Source of the DNA: an uncultured Paracoccaceae bacterium
Lineage (GTDB): Bacteria > Pseudomonadota > Alphaproteobacteria > Rhodobacterales > Rhodobacteraceae
Direction of reading: 5' to 3'
DNA: 64,000 nt
Assembly: GCA_947503935.1 (NCBI GenBank)
Contig: CANNFR010000003.1
Location: 124,001-188,000, forward strand
In this document: piece by piece, positions 9,801 through 17,319 of the stretch
Numbering within the stretch: position 1 is the stretch's first letter
How the letters are laid out: the number at the start of each line of letters is the position of its first letter
Made by a program: the position numbers and the translations under genes
The notes under the pieces: model-generated
Told to the model about the DNA's origin: nothing
Seen by the model: the letters and a program-made list of their open reading frames with translations, nothing else
Databases searched by the model: none

Positions 9801-10130
9801 CTCGCCCTCGGCTTCCCAGTCGAAACAAAGCTCGTCCAGGGCGTAGGGCGTCATCCCGTCCAGCGCCTGTTCGACCGCTGCGCGCCGTGCGGCGTCATCG
9901 GGGCCGGGGCTGGGAATGGAGGTGTTCAGGACCTGGCTTTCGGGCAGGATCAGCTTGGTGCGCATCCCCTGGGGCGCCAGCCTTGCGGCGGTTTCGCGCA
10001 TCTCGGCCAGCCGCGTCTTCAATCCCGGATCGTCCAGCGAGGCTTCGCCGACAATCTGCCAGCCCCGCTTGACCCGATACATCAGGGTCAAGCCATCAGG
10101 CGACATGTTCAGGGCGAAATCGGGCTTCAT
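6849..10130 (-). CDS. Giant single-pass membrane protein: GspL/PilM-like N-terminus, disordered middle, GspC/PilP-like C-terminus
   Basis: 1093 residues. Residues 1-150 resemble the cytoplasmic actin-like domain of GspL/PilM: strands such as FALNMSPDGLTLMYRV, TKLILPESQVLNTSI and LDELCFDWEAEGEVLHIAVV. Residues ~160-550 are acidic, Ala/Pro/Glu-rich and probably disordered. One transmembrane helix follows at about 560-585 (LMGFALTAALLAFMAAAVLW). Residues ~590-1010 are again low complexity, with repeated RPRPRP clusters. The last ~80 residues resemble the GspC/PilP homology region (NLIGIYGGSADRRALIRL ... YVKVQVGDRVDGG). The family assignments are inference from pattern only. No other secretion or pilus genes are nearby. 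The antisense ORFs inside it are codon-bias shadows. Start at ATG 10130. Confidence 0.7.
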   Translation of the reverse strand: MKPDFALNMSPDGLTLMYRVKRGWQIVGEASLDDPGLKTRLAEMRETAARLAPQGMRTKLILPESQVLNTSIPSPGPDDAARRAAVEQALDGMTPYALDELCFDWEAEGEVLHIAVVARETMAEAEAFAVDHQMNPVSLVALPRGGSFTGEPFFGETAAAADILPKGERVKRDLRPTIPTGRMADPAPEDAPAQQAAPEPTRETAAEDPLPAEVDPDPETAATADAQDAVAAPDTATDDPLQVETGAEEATEAETEAEEPVIAPETAAQPEAAQAPPEDESAPAAELAAEDISPRVDPDEDEDDPEAEQALAAALGATAPEPATDQPDGEDDIAERGEDDHQGLTGALAASEADPPTPSAETAADDPSDDAIAEEDTPQEAPAEPDAQPDLERPVFASKNRGEAPEAAPADAEDGTSDEEKAPHDEGQADFPIAASVTAPDLPSATDPPASIAAREVEETSQAGPETPPQSTGVSARFDDSTGDLPPIAPLPPPRPVVKADPATDEHPAPLPTITPAPKPAAVAAPLSAPPRPANAPRKASRASKPDTSVFGAKKPGRERSPLMGFALTAALLAFMAAAVLWSVIFDGDDATGPEIAALPEPAPTEQDPAPIEAAEPTEPPEIVAAHPPEPAPSLPSELAGEPSIAADPEIEAPQNPLQLTPAAEPNMQPTSDEDLAVEYAATGIWTRAPEPPAIAREGRMNAPLAVAIDPLVPQSPTAALPALGAAMLDAPPALQVAPPPPGATFAFDENGLILATPEGALTPEGTIVFLGRPPMAPAGRQGQPAAPEVQEAALPAEAATPDAALPFEGPRPRPRPEALAATEVPEVAADPLEGFRPRPRPATETAPEAGDEATLEAPEVAAATDAAETPAPDTSLPSDAAAVDPASTPETAPETATAEPETEIASDPALAGFRPRPRPAGIEEAAAIDAASRAAAAAAAAAVADAVANPLPSSAFENATDLAVAATPRPRSRPGNIAAMAPARSAPAQAPEAAAPAPAQAPAAAGPQIPTRASVASQATIDNAIRLNRTNLIGIYGGSADRRALIRLPSGRYVKVQVGDRVDGGQVAAISDSELRLVKNGRNVVLRVGQGG

Positions 10131-10287
10131 CGATCTTCTCTAGCAGCAGATATCCCGCTCATGCACATAAAAGGCGGGTCTGCCTAGAGTTACAGCAGGT
10201 TTTTGCCGGAGGAAAGGGAAACGCCCAAGGATCGGCTTGCGGTCTGCGTCGGATAAGCTGAGGATTGGCGAAAATTGGAGGAGTGTC

Positions 10288-10977
10288 ATGCGCCCATTGG
10301 GATATCTTTTGGTCGGAACTGTCCTTGCGACAGGCGCCTGGGCCCAGGAGACGGCCCATATCACCGTCATGGGCGAGGGCCGCGTTGCCGCACCGCCGGA
10401 TATGGCGACCATCACGCTCGGCGTGACGGCAGAGGCCGAGACGGCCATGGCGGCGATGGACCAGACCTCGCAGGACGTGGCCGGGCTGATCGCGCGTCTG
10501 GAAGGGGCGGGCATCGCGGGCCGGGATATCCAGACATCGGGTCTTTCGTTGAACCCGTCCTGGAACCATCGCAGCTCTGAACCCGGGCCGCCCACGATTT
10601 CGGGCTACACGGCGTCGAATAACGTCACGGTGCGGGTGCGCACTTTGGACAGCCTTGGCGGTGTTCTGGATGAGGTGCTTGAGGCCGGTGCGAACACGTT
10701 CAACGGCCTCAGCTTCGGTCTGCAGGACCCGCAGCCACAGGAAGATGAAGCCCGTCAGCTGGCCGTGGCCGATGCGCGCCGCAAGGCCGAATTGCTGGCC
10801 GAGGCGGCGGGGGTGTCGCTGGGCCGGATCGTCACGATCAGCGAGGCGGGCGCCGTGGATCAGCCCCAGCCGATGTTTCGGATGGAGGCTGGGATGGCCT
10901 CGGACGCCGTCCCCGTGGCGGCCGGTGAGACCAGCGTCACCGCGCGGGTGACGATCGTTTGGGATATCGGCGGCTGA
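10288..10977 (+). CDS. SIMPL-domain periplasmic protein (DUF541)
   Basis: 229 residues. A signal peptide (MRPLGYLLVGTVLATGAWA-Q) is followed by a SIMPL/DUF541 domain: ITVMGEGRVAAPPDMATITL, DIQTSGLSLNP, GYTASNNVTVRVR, and the C-terminal block DARRKAELLAEAAGVSLG with ARVTIVWDI. Family members such as E. coli YggE are periplasmic or outer-membrane-associated, oligomeric and linked to oxidative or envelope stress; the exact biochemistry is unknown. ATG 10288 follows GGAGGAG, so the longer in-frame start at 10237 is unlikely. It is divergent from the giant membrane protein and is followed by the hairpin cluster at 10987-11126. Confidence 0.9.
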   Translation: MRPLGYLLVGTVLATGAWAQETAHITVMGEGRVAAPPDMATITLGVTAEAETAMAAMDQTSQDVAGLIARLEGAGIAGRDIQTSGLSLNPSWNHRSSEPGPPTISGYTASNNVTVRVRTLDSLGGVLDEVLEAGANTFNGLSFGLQDPQPQEDEARQLAVADARRKAELLAEAAGVSLGRIVTISEAGAVDQPQPMFRMEAGMASDAVPVAAGETSVTARVTIVWDIGG

Positions 10978-10986
10978 AGCGAAATC

Positions 10987-11126
10987 CCAAAAAATCTGAC
11001 TCAGATTTTTTGGATGCTGCTCAAGCCAATTCTTCTGCGAAGAATTGGGAAGAACGATCTTTCTGGCGAAAGATCCTATTTTTCGCCAGAAAAATTGCGG
11101 GTTTGCAAATTTTCGCAGAAAATTTG
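10987..11126. terminator. Cluster of five consecutive perfect hairpins between convergent genes
   Basis: Five inverted repeats lie end to end: 10987-11013 (13-bp arms, 1-base centre, A6/T6 tracts), 11026-11048 (10-bp arms, TGC loop), 11056-11075 (8-bp arms, TGGC loop), 11078-11095 (7-bp arms, GCCA loop) and 11106-11126 (9-bp arms, GCA loop). The tips of hairpins 2 and 5 are reverse complements (TTCTGCGAA/TTCGCAGAA), as are those of hairpins 3 and 4 (TTCTGGCGAAA/TTTCGCCAGAA). Larger nested pairings are therefore possible. The position between the SIMPL gene (+) and the metY-like gene (-) fits bidirectional termination. Confidence 0.75.
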
Positions 11127-11129
11127 TGG

Positions 11130-12422
11130 CTAGCTGGTCGCCTTCGCCAGCGCCTGATCCAGATCGGCGATCAGATCGTCCGCGTCCTCGGTTCCGATCG
11201 ATAGCCTAACCACATTGGGCGCAGCGCCGGCGGCCACCTGCTGTTCCTCGGACAATTGGCGGTGGGTAGTCGAGGCCGAATGGATGATGAGCGACCGCGT
11301 GTCACCCAGGTTCGCGACATGGCTGAAGATCTCCAGCGCATTGACCAGTTTGACGCAAGCGTCATAACCACCCTTCGCGGCGAAGGTGAACAGAGCCCCC
11401 GCGCCTTTCGGGGTCAGCCGCTGTGCCCGTTCGGCATAAGGCGACGAGGGCAGACCGGCATAGGTCACGAAATCGACACGCGGGTCCTTCTCAAGCCATT
11501 CGGCGACCTTGCGGGCATTGGCGACATGACGCTCCATCCGCAGCGACAGCGTCTCGATCCCCATCAGCGTATAATGCGCGCCTTGCGGGTTCATCGTCAT
11601 GCCCAGATCGCGTAGGCCGATGGCGATGCCGTGGAAGGTGAAGGCCAGAGGGCCGAATGTCTCATGGAATTTCAGTCCGTGATAGGCGGGCTCGGGCTGT
11701 GAGAGTGAAGGGAACTTGTCCGTGGCCGACCAGTCGAACTGCCCGGAATCGACGATGGCGCCGCCTGTGACGGTGCCATTGCCGGTCAGATACTTCGTGG
11801 TCGAATGCACCACCAAAGTGGCGCCATGGTCTATCGGGCGGCAGAGGTACGGCGTGGCCGAGGTGTTGTCGACGATCAGCGGCAGGCCTGCGCCCTCGGC
11901 GATCCTGGCGATTACCGGCAGGTCGGTGATGTAGCCGCCCGGGTTGGCGATGCTTTCGCAGAAGATCGCGCGCGTATTGTCATCGATCGCGGCCTTCACC
12001 GCGTCGGTATCGTCGAAATCGACGAATTTGGCCGACCAGCCGAAGCGTTTGATGGTCTGGCTGAACTGGGTGATTGTGCCGCCATAGAGCCGTGTCGAGA
12101 CCACGATATTCAGCCCCGGCCCCATCAGCGGGAAGAGCGCCATGATCTGCGCCGCATGCCCTGACGAACAGCAGACCGCCCCCACGCCGCCTTCCAGCGT
12201 TGCGATCCGCTCTTGCAGTACGGCAACCGTCGGGTTGGTCAGCCGCGAATAGATGAACCCAACTTCCTGCAGGTTGAACAAAGCCGCCGCATGGTCGGCG
12301 TCGCGGAACACGTAGGCCGTGGTCTGATAGATCGGCGTTTGCCGCGCGCCGGTGGCCGGATCGGGCCGGGCGCCTGCGTGGATCTGAAGCGTGTCGAAGC
12401 CGTGATTTTGCGTGTCGGACAT
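11130..12422 (-). CDS. metY: O-acetylhomoserine sulfhydrylase-like, PLP-dependent Cys/Met metabolism enzyme
   Basis: 430 residues, the normal size of O-acetylhomoserine aminocarboxypropyltransferase. Visible landmarks are N-terminal GFDTLQIHAGARPDPATGAR, IYQTTAYVF, the cofactor segment VDNTSATPYLCRPIDHGATL, the Schiff-base lysine Lys210 in VVHSTTKYLTGNGT, and a C-terminal IHSASTTHRQLSEEQ. The enzyme makes homocysteine (or methionine) from O-acetylhomoserine and sulfide (or methanethiol) in the cytosol. DNTSAT instead of the common DNTFAT, and TTKYLTGNGT instead of SATKFIGGHGT, show some divergence, so a MetZ-like or related substrate is possible. Start at ATG 12422 after GGGAGGGGG. I looked for a SAM riboswitch upstream and did not recognise one. 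Confidence 0.9.
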   Translation of the reverse strand: MSDTQNHGFDTLQIHAGARPDPATGARQTPIYQTTAYVFRDADHAAALFNLQEVGFIYSRLTNPTVAVLQERIATLEGGVGAVCCSSGHAAQIMALFPLMGPGLNIVVSTRLYGGTITQFSQTIKRFGWSAKFVDFDDTDAVKAAIDDNTRAIFCESIANPGGYITDLPVIARIAEGAGLPLIVDNTSATPYLCRPIDHGATLVVHSTTKYLTGNGTVTGGAIVDSGQFDWSATDKFPSLSQPEPAYHGLKFHETFGPLAFTFHGIAIGLRDLGMTMNPQGAHYTLMGIETLSLRMERHVANARKVAEWLEKDPRVDFVTYAGLPSSPYAERAQRLTPKGAGALFTFAAKGGYDACVKLVNALEIFSHVANLGDTRSLIIHSASTTHRQLSEEQQVAAGAAPNVVRLSIGTEDADDLIADLDQALAKATS

Positions 12423-12491
12423 GGGGCCCCCTCCCTTGAGATGCGATTTGCGCCGGACGTTAGGGCAAGGCGCGGGTCCAGACAACAGGGC

Positions 12492-13220
12492 TTAGAGCGA
12501 GGGCTGGTTCACCCGTTTCGACAGCTGGGCCGCGCTTTCGACCCGTTCGCTGTAGCGGTCGGTCAGCCAGGGCGAGACGCCGCGGGTCAGATGCGTGAAC
12601 TTCACCAGCTCCTCCATCACGTCGACCATGCGGTTGTAATAGGGCGAGGGCTTCATGCGTCCGTTCTCGAACTCCATGAACGCTTTCGGGACCGAGGATT
12701 GGTTGGGGATCGTCACCAACCGCATCCAGCGGCCCAGAACGCGCAACTGGTTGACCGTATTGAAGCTTTGCGAGCCGCCAGAGACTTGCATGACGGCCAA
12801 TGTCTTGCCTTGGGTCGGGCGCATGCCACCCAGTGACAGTGGGATCCAGTCAATCTGGGTCTTCATGATGCCGGTCATCGCACCATGCCGTTCGGGCGAG
12901 CACCAGACCATGCCTTCGGACCACGTTACCAGATCGCGCAGTTCGGCGACTTTGGGATGGCTGGTATCTGCGTCATCGGGCAGCGGCAGGCCCGATGGAT
13001 CATAGCTGCGCGTCTCGGCGCCCAGCAGGGTCAGCACGCGGGCGGCCTCTTCATTCAGGCTGCGGCTGTAGGATTGCGGCCGGACCGAGCCATGCAGCAG
13101 CAGGATGCGCGGCGCGTGGGTGAGCTGAGGCGCTTCGGGTACGGGGCCTGTGTTGAAGGCGGCCGCGTCGAGGTTCGGGGTGTCGGCGAAGGGGTTATCC
13201 GACACGGGCGCCGCCCTCAT
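12492..13220 (-). CDS. arsH: Arsenical resistance protein ArsH (NADPH-dependent flavin reductase)
   Basis: 242 residues. The flavodoxin-like fold carries the FMN-binding motif [16 protein letters not shown] and the ArsH-typical [20 protein letters not shown] and [20 protein letters not shown] blocks. ArsH enzymes use NADPH/FMN to oxidise trivalent organoarsenicals or reduce quinones and azo dyes, conferring resistance. The gene overlaps the 3' end of arsC by 26 bases and is very probably translated from the same message. No arsB/acr3 efflux gene or arsR is adjacent, which is unusual for an ars operon. Start at 13220 is the first in-frame start; an internal start would shorten the variable N-terminus only. 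Confidence 0.92.
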   Translation of the reverse strand: MRAAPVSDNPFADTPNLDAAAFNTGPVPEAPQLTHAPRILLLHGSVRPQSYSRSLNEEAARVLTLLGAETRSYDPSGLPLPDDADTSHPKVAELRDLVTWSEGMVWCSPERHGAMTGIMKTQIDWIPLSLGGMRPTQGKTLAVMQVSGGSQSFNTVNQLRVLGRWMRLVTIPNQSSVPKAFMEFENGRMKPSPYYNRMVDVMEELVKFTHLTRGVSPWLTDRYSERVESAAQLSKRVNQPSL

Positions 13221-13617
13221 CGATCAAAAGCGTGCCGTCTTCCTTCGACATCGGGCCCGGCGGCAGCTTGTCCATAAGATCCAGCACCATTTCGGACGGG
13301 CGGCAGAGGCGCACACCTTTGGGAGTGCAGACGATGGGCCGGTTGACCAGAACCGGGTGCTGCACCATGGCGTCAATGAGCGCGTCGTCGGTGACGTCTT
13401 CGTCCAGCAGCCCCAACTCAGCCGCGGGCGATTTCGAGGTGCGCAGGGCCTGACGCGGTGTCAGACCGGCCGCGGCGAAAAGGCCCAGCAGCTGCGCGCG
13501 GGTCCAGCCGGTTTCAAGATAGGGAATCATGACGGGGTCATATCCGGCGGCTTGGAGGATCGCCAGCACGTTGCGCGATGTACCGCAATCGGGGTTGTGG
13601 TGGATGACGACCGACAT
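13195..13617 (-). CDS. arsC: Arsenate reductase, glutaredoxin-dependent
   Basis: 140 residues, typical of the ArsC/Spx glutaredoxin-type family. The catalytic motif [11 protein letters not shown] is at residues ~5-15, with the single active Cys, and the arsenate-binding region [18 protein letters not shown] is at ~93-110. It reduces arsenate to arsenite using glutathione and glutaredoxin. The start at 13617 begins [10 protein letters not shown] and removes the non-family residues of the longer frame starting at 13680. It heads the arsC-arsH unit, with an AT-rich palindromic region just upstream that may be an operator. Arsenite export must be encoded elsewhere. Confidence 0.93.
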   Translation of the reverse strand: MSVVIHHNPDCGTSRNVLAILQAAGYDPVMIPYLETGWTRAQLLGLFAAAGLTPRQALRTSKSPAAELGLLDEDVTDDALIDAMVQHPVLVNRPIVCTPKGVRLCRPSEMVLDLMDKLPPGPMSKEDGTLLIDEGGARVG

Positions 13618-13628
13618 CGGCTGCTCCC

Positions 13629-13670
13629 ATATATCAATAAATCCAGAATTCATGATATATATGATGTATC
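13629..13670. promoter_or_regulatory. Candidate ars operator, AT-rich inverted repeat
   Basis: Arms ATATATCA (13629-13636) and TGATATAT (13653-13660) form an inverted repeat with a 16-base spacer. An overlapping dyad, TCATGATATATATGA, lies at 13650-13664. The site begins 12 bases upstream of the arsC start in otherwise GC-rich DNA. AT-rich dyads at this position are typical ArsR operators. No arsR gene is in the window, so the assignment is inference. Confidence 0.45.
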
Positions 13671-13706
13671 CCCTTGCCAATGGCCTTTTCAGGGCGCGTC
13701 AGCCGG

Positions 13707-14702
13707 CTATCGCATCCAATAGTTTTCAGATTTCAGCCGGTTGCGGATGGCTTGTTCGCGGCGGGGCAGGTTGGCGCGGTCAAAGAGGGCGCGCGCCTTG
13801 TGGCCACGGCCCTGAAAGACAAGGCGCTTGATCGGGTCATAGGCTTTCAGCACTTTCTTGATCTTGTTGGGCGCGGCGATGGTTTCCAACACCTCGACCA
13901 CGCGGTCATCCTCGCGTGCGTATAGCAGCGACAGCACGCGCCAATGGCAGGTGACGTCGCCGTCCAGCCCGCCCAATTCGGGCCCCGGCCGGCCGCCGCC
14001 CAGCGAGTGGACCACCAGCGGCAGGGCGATCTGGTCGAGCCAGGGGAAAAGCTCCTGACAGACCAGCGTCTCGGGCGGGTCATCGCGGATGGCCAGCGCG
14101 TAGTGCAGGAAGCGCTCGCCAAAGACCTTCGGGCAGGCGCCGAAGAACCAGCCCGCGTTGAAATAGAGGTAGCGCTCCCAATATTCATCGGGTTGGCTGA
14201 GGTCGAGCGAGCCTTCGTAATCCAGCCCGAACCGGTCGTAGAGCGAGGCCCAGATCGCGTTGTAACCTGGCCCGTAAAGCTCAATCTGCGGCCATGTCCC
14301 CTCGCGCCGCATCGAGGCGGCGGGGCGGGCGAAATCGAAGGGCACAGCACCCAGATCGCCGGTGATCAGCGTGTCGGTGTCGAAAAACACGAAGGGCTCG
14401 CCTTTGGGCAGGGCGGCCAGCGCCTCGATTTTGTTGCCGTAAGGATAGCTTTCGCCGAAATGCTGCGCCTCGAACGGCAGGATCGTCGCGCCAAGATCCT
14501 CCAACAGGCCGCGCACCGGGTCGGTCAGGCGCGTCTCGCCCCGCCAGGCGCAGGTGGGCTGCGGCTCGGCCACATAAAGCCGGCCTTTGAAATCGGGTGC
14601 CGCGTGACGCAGCGAGGCGGCGAACAGCACCGCCTCGTATTCCAGGCGGCCCCGCTGGGCCACGATCATCACATTGAATGGCTTCTTTCTGCGCGCGGCC
14701 AT
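13707..14702 (-). CDS. GT-A-like glycosyltransferase-related protein
   Basis: 331 residues, soluble. The N-terminus (FNVMIVAQRGRLEYEAVLFA) and the segment PFVFFDTDTLITGDL carry an Asp-x-Asp motif, like the metal/nucleotide-sugar binding site of GT-A glycosyltransferases of the GT8/nucleotide-diphospho-sugar type. YLYFNAGWFFGACP is also a family-style acceptor-site segment. The C-terminal ~60 residues are basic (RRREQAIRNRLKSE-type). No partner sugar-synthesis genes lie nearby, so donor and acceptor are unknown. Start ATG 14702; it lies 64 bases after the stop of the membrane protein gene at 14767-15753 and could belong to the same transcript. Confidence 0.6.
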   Translation of the reverse strand: MAARRKKPFNVMIVAQRGRLEYEAVLFAASLRHAAPDFKGRLYVAEPQPTCAWRGETRLTDPVRGLLEDLGATILPFEAQHFGESYPYGNKIEALAALPKGEPFVFFDTDTLITGDLGAVPFDFARPAASMRREGTWPQIELYGPGYNAIWASLYDRFGLDYEGSLDLSQPDEYWERYLYFNAGWFFGACPKVFGERFLHYALAIRDDPPETLVCQELFPWLDQIALPLVVHSLGGGRPGPELGGLDGDVTCHWRVLSLLYAREDDRVVEVLETIAAPNKIKKVLKAYDPIKRLVFQGRGHKARALFDRANLPRREQAIRNRLKSENYWMR

Positions 14703-14766
14703 ACTGCCCCTTTGGCTCTGACTGGCGCGAGTATAGGGGCCTTGGAGGTGACGAAAAGGTGAAACC

Positions 14767-15753
14767 TCAGCCGATCCAGGGCAAAAGCAGATAAGGATGG
14801 GTCAGCCAGGCCCACCAGCTGTAATTCAGGAACTGCCCGACCAGGATCAGGGCAGCCAGCCCCAACCAGAGGCCAAGGCTGAGCGCGGTCCATACCGCCC
14901 GCAGGACCCGCGACGGTCGTGGGGCTTGCGTGGCGGCAAGCCGGGCGCGGGTGCCGGCCCAAAGGCGCGGATCGATCCAGGCCGCCCGCGTAGCGGCGCG
15001 CGCGTAGACATGGGCGGTCATGTGGCGCAGCACCAGAAGAGAGATGAAGGCGTAAGCCGCAACGATCAGGTCGATCCGGCCCACGATCACCGCCAGTTCC
15101 TCGGCCGGCATGGCTTCGATCGCAGGGGCCATCTGGCCCGCAAATGTCGGCAGGCCGCGCGCTGCGAAAAGCGGGAGCGCCAGAAGGATCGTCACCGCCG
15201 CCAAGGCCGGTTGGCGCCACCCGGCCTGCGCGATCACCGCGCGAATGCGGCGCGCCTCAAAAACCGCATGCCACCGCCGTTCAACCGCCAGATGGGCCAG
15301 CGCCGTCGGCAGATAGGCCATCGCGAAAAGGCTGACCAGCGTGCCGCCTAGAAAGGTGACTGGGCCGATCCAGGCCTGCTCATACCCTTTGTTGAACGAG
15401 TTTTCCCAGCCCGCCCACCAAGCGCCGAGCCAGAGCAGCGTGAAGGGCAGGGTGATCGAGGCCAGCGCGGCCAGAGTGCCAAACCCCGCCCGGATACTAG
15501 CGCCAAGGCCCCCGGCAAATCGGACCACGACGCCCTTACCGGGCGGCCCCATCACCCAGCCGGGCGGCTCGGGCGCCTGCCCGAACCGGCTGTCGGCAAG
15601 GGCGGCCATGCGCCGCGTCAGCCATCCCAAGGCGATGATCGAGGTCAGCGGCGACAGACATAAAATCGTGCCGATGGCCAATGTGCGCAAGGCCGCAAGA
15701 GCGCGCCAGACCCAACTGCGCGCCGGCCGGGCCGAGGCAACCTGCGCGGTCAC
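14767..15753 (-). CDS. Multi-pass membrane protein (DUF4013-like)
   Basis: 328 residues with six or more hydrophobic segments, for example TLAIGTILCLSPLTSIIALGW, ALASITLPFTLLWLGAWWAG, PVTFLGGTLVSLFAMAYLP and ALSLGLWLGLAALILVGQFL. The arrangement resembles DUF4013-type inner-membrane proteins, an assignment made from pattern only. Its start overlaps the stop of the upstream alkaline-phosphatase-like gene (ATGA), so the two are translationally coupled and probably work together. No catalytic motif is visible and the function is unknown. Confidence 0.55.
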   Translation of the reverse strand: MTAQVASARPARSWVWRALAALRTLAIGTILCLSPLTSIIALGWLTRRMAALADSRFGQAPEPPGWVMGPPGKGVVVRFAGGLGASIRAGFGTLAALASITLPFTLLWLGAWWAGWENSFNKGYEQAWIGPVTFLGGTLVSLFAMAYLPTALAHLAVERRWHAVFEARRIRAVIAQAGWRQPALAAVTILLALPLFAARGLPTFAGQMAPAIEAMPAEELAVIVGRIDLIVAAYAFISLLVLRHMTAHVYARAATRAAWIDPRLWAGTRARLAATQAPRPSRVLRAVWTALSLGLWLGLAALILVGQFLNYSWWAWLTHPYLLLPWIG

Positions 15754-16886
15754 AGGAAGATCTCGCCCAACGCGCGGTTCTCGGCGCTGGTGGCCCGGAA
15801 GCCCATGACCGCGGCGATGGTAGGCGCAATGGCCGATTGGTCAACCGTCCGGTCCAGAGCCCGGCCCCGGACGATGCCTGGGCCGAAGATCACCGCCCAG
15901 GTCTCATGCGCGGTGGCCGAGTTGAAATGGTGCTGAAACGGCACGTCCATCAGCGGGTTGGCGTCGCGGCCGCAATCGGGGGTGATGACGAAAACGGTGT
16001 TGTCGCGATAGGCGGGGTTGGCCTCGGCCGCGCTGACCAGCCGCTGGAGACCCTCATCGATCACTGCGATGGCGCGGGTGTAATGCGATGGGTTGCCCCA
16101 ATGCACGTAATCGGGGTCCTGATAATTCACCATCATCAGTGTGGGCTGCAATTCGGCCATGGCCCGCAAAGCCAATTCCGTCAGCAGGCGGTCGCCGCGG
16201 GGGTTGCGAAACCCGTCATCGCCATAATGCGCGCGCCAGCGTGCCCAGAACGCTTCGATCTGCGGCGATTGCTGGGGCGCGAAGTCGCGCGGGTCGGCGG
16301 CCTGGAGGGCGGCATATTGTTTTTGCAGCTCGGCCGTGGCCGCCCCATCCAGCCCGCCTTCGGCCAGCATCTGACGCGTCTTGAAAAGCTTGAAGCGATG
16401 CAGGCTGAGCATCTCGGACCGAAAATCGATGCCGTAATGGTCGTTCACGCCGAAGGTGAAGAATTCCTCCTGCGGCCGATCCTCGCCATTGATCAAAAGC
16501 GCCTGGTGCGAGGGGATGTCGAACGCGGAGCGCAGGTATTCAAACAAGGTGGGCTCGGTCGGTTCCAGCCGGTCGGTCAGGAATTTCGAGCCCGCATCGC
16601 GGTAGGCCAGATAGCGCCCGGTTAGCAGGTTCAGCGTGCCCTCGGCGTGCGAGGTGCTCACACCGTCCAGCTGCTCGATCCTCAGATCGGGGATGAAGAC
16701 GCCGCGTTTCGTCAGCTCATGGCGCAGGAATGGGGCCCAGGTGGCCTGCGGGTCAATCGTCTCGTGCCGCCGCACGCCGCCGCCAAAGCGCACCAGAATG
16801 ACATTCGGGCCCCGATAGCTGGCCGCATGAGCCGGGCGGGCAAGCAAGGTGGCGGCCAGGCCGGTATTGAACGCGCGGCGATCCAT
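15750..16886 (-). CDS. Exported alkaline-phosphatase/sulfatase-superfamily protein
   Basis: 378 residues. A twin-arginine-like export signal opens the protein (MDRRAFNTGLAATLLARPAHA). The body resembles the alkaline phosphatase/DUF1501-like metallo-hydrolase superfamily: NVILVRFGGGVRRHETI, SHAEGTLNLLTGRY, LMMVNYQDPDYVHWGNPSHY, NTVFVITPDCGRDANPLMD, FQHHFNSATAHETWAVIFGPG and QSAIAPTIAAVMG. These are the usual positions for metal ligands (Asp, His, Asp/His). The first ligand position reads Gly-Gly-Gly rather than the canonical Asp-Gly, so activity needs proof. It is coupled to the downstream membrane protein at 14767-15753. The substrate is unknown. Confidence 0.7.
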   Translation of the reverse strand: MDRRAFNTGLAATLLARPAHAASYRGPNVILVRFGGGVRRHETIDPQATWAPFLRHELTKRGVFIPDLRIEQLDGVSTSHAEGTLNLLTGRYLAYRDAGSKFLTDRLEPTEPTLFEYLRSAFDIPSHQALLINGEDRPQEEFFTFGVNDHYGIDFRSEMLSLHRFKLFKTRQMLAEGGLDGAATAELQKQYAALQAADPRDFAPQQSPQIEAFWARWRAHYGDDGFRNPRGDRLLTELALRAMAELQPTLMMVNYQDPDYVHWGNPSHYTRAIAVIDEGLQRLVSAAEANPAYRDNTVFVITPDCGRDANPLMDVPFQHHFNSATAHETWAVIFGPGIVRGRALDRTVDQSAIAPTIAAVMGFRATSAENRALGEIFL

Positions 16887-16982
16887 GGGGCGCAGATTAG
16901 CCGATTTTGCGATGCGGTGCGATTAATCTGTCGCATGCCGGCGGATTGGCAGCTTTCGGCCGCTTCGCGGGCCCTTGTGCTT

Positions 16983-17318
16983 CTAGGTCTTCGCGGGCAG
17001 AGACCGGACGAAGGCAACCCCCTGGTCAACCCAATCGGCCAGAGCCTGATCGGTGGCGATGCCGCCTGGATCGACACAGACAAAGGCGCGCGGGGCGCGG
17101 CCCGCGCCGATCTCCAGCGGCCGGACGTAGGGGCGGGCGAGGGCCGCTTCGCGCGCATCCGGCCCGACGCGCACCATCAGTGCCGCGCCCGTGACACCGC
17201 AGCACATATGGCCCTGCAGCGTGAAGACCAGACCGCCCATCATCCTGATCTCGGCGATCCCCTCGCGGCCATCGAGGTGCTGGCGCAGACGGTCCGCCAA
17301 GTCTGGATCATAGGGCAT
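16983..17318 (-). CDS. TfoX/Sxy N-terminal domain protein
   Basis: 111 residues matching a stand-alone TfoX N-terminal domain: an initial helix LADRLRQHLDG, then IAEIRMMGGLVFTLQGHMCCGV and a C-terminal ADWVDQGVAFVRSLP. In gammaproteobacteria TfoX/Sxy regulates competence with CRP; single-domain alphaproteobacterial versions have no established role. It starts right after the stop codon of the LysR-family gene at 17320-18189 (no more than two bases apart), so the two are co-transcribed. Confidence 0.78.
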   Translation of the reverse strand: MPYDPDLADRLRQHLDGREGIAEIRMMGGLVFTLQGHMCCGVTGAALMVRVGPDAREAALARPYVRPLEIGAGRAPRAFVCVDPGGIATDQALADWVDQGVAFVRSLPAKT

Positions 17319-17319
17319 C

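Noticed and set aside
12423-12491. SAM-type riboswitch upstream of the metY-like gene
   Set aside because: The leader is only ~70 bases and I could not match the conserved core or pseudoknot of SAM-II or SAM/SAH elements.
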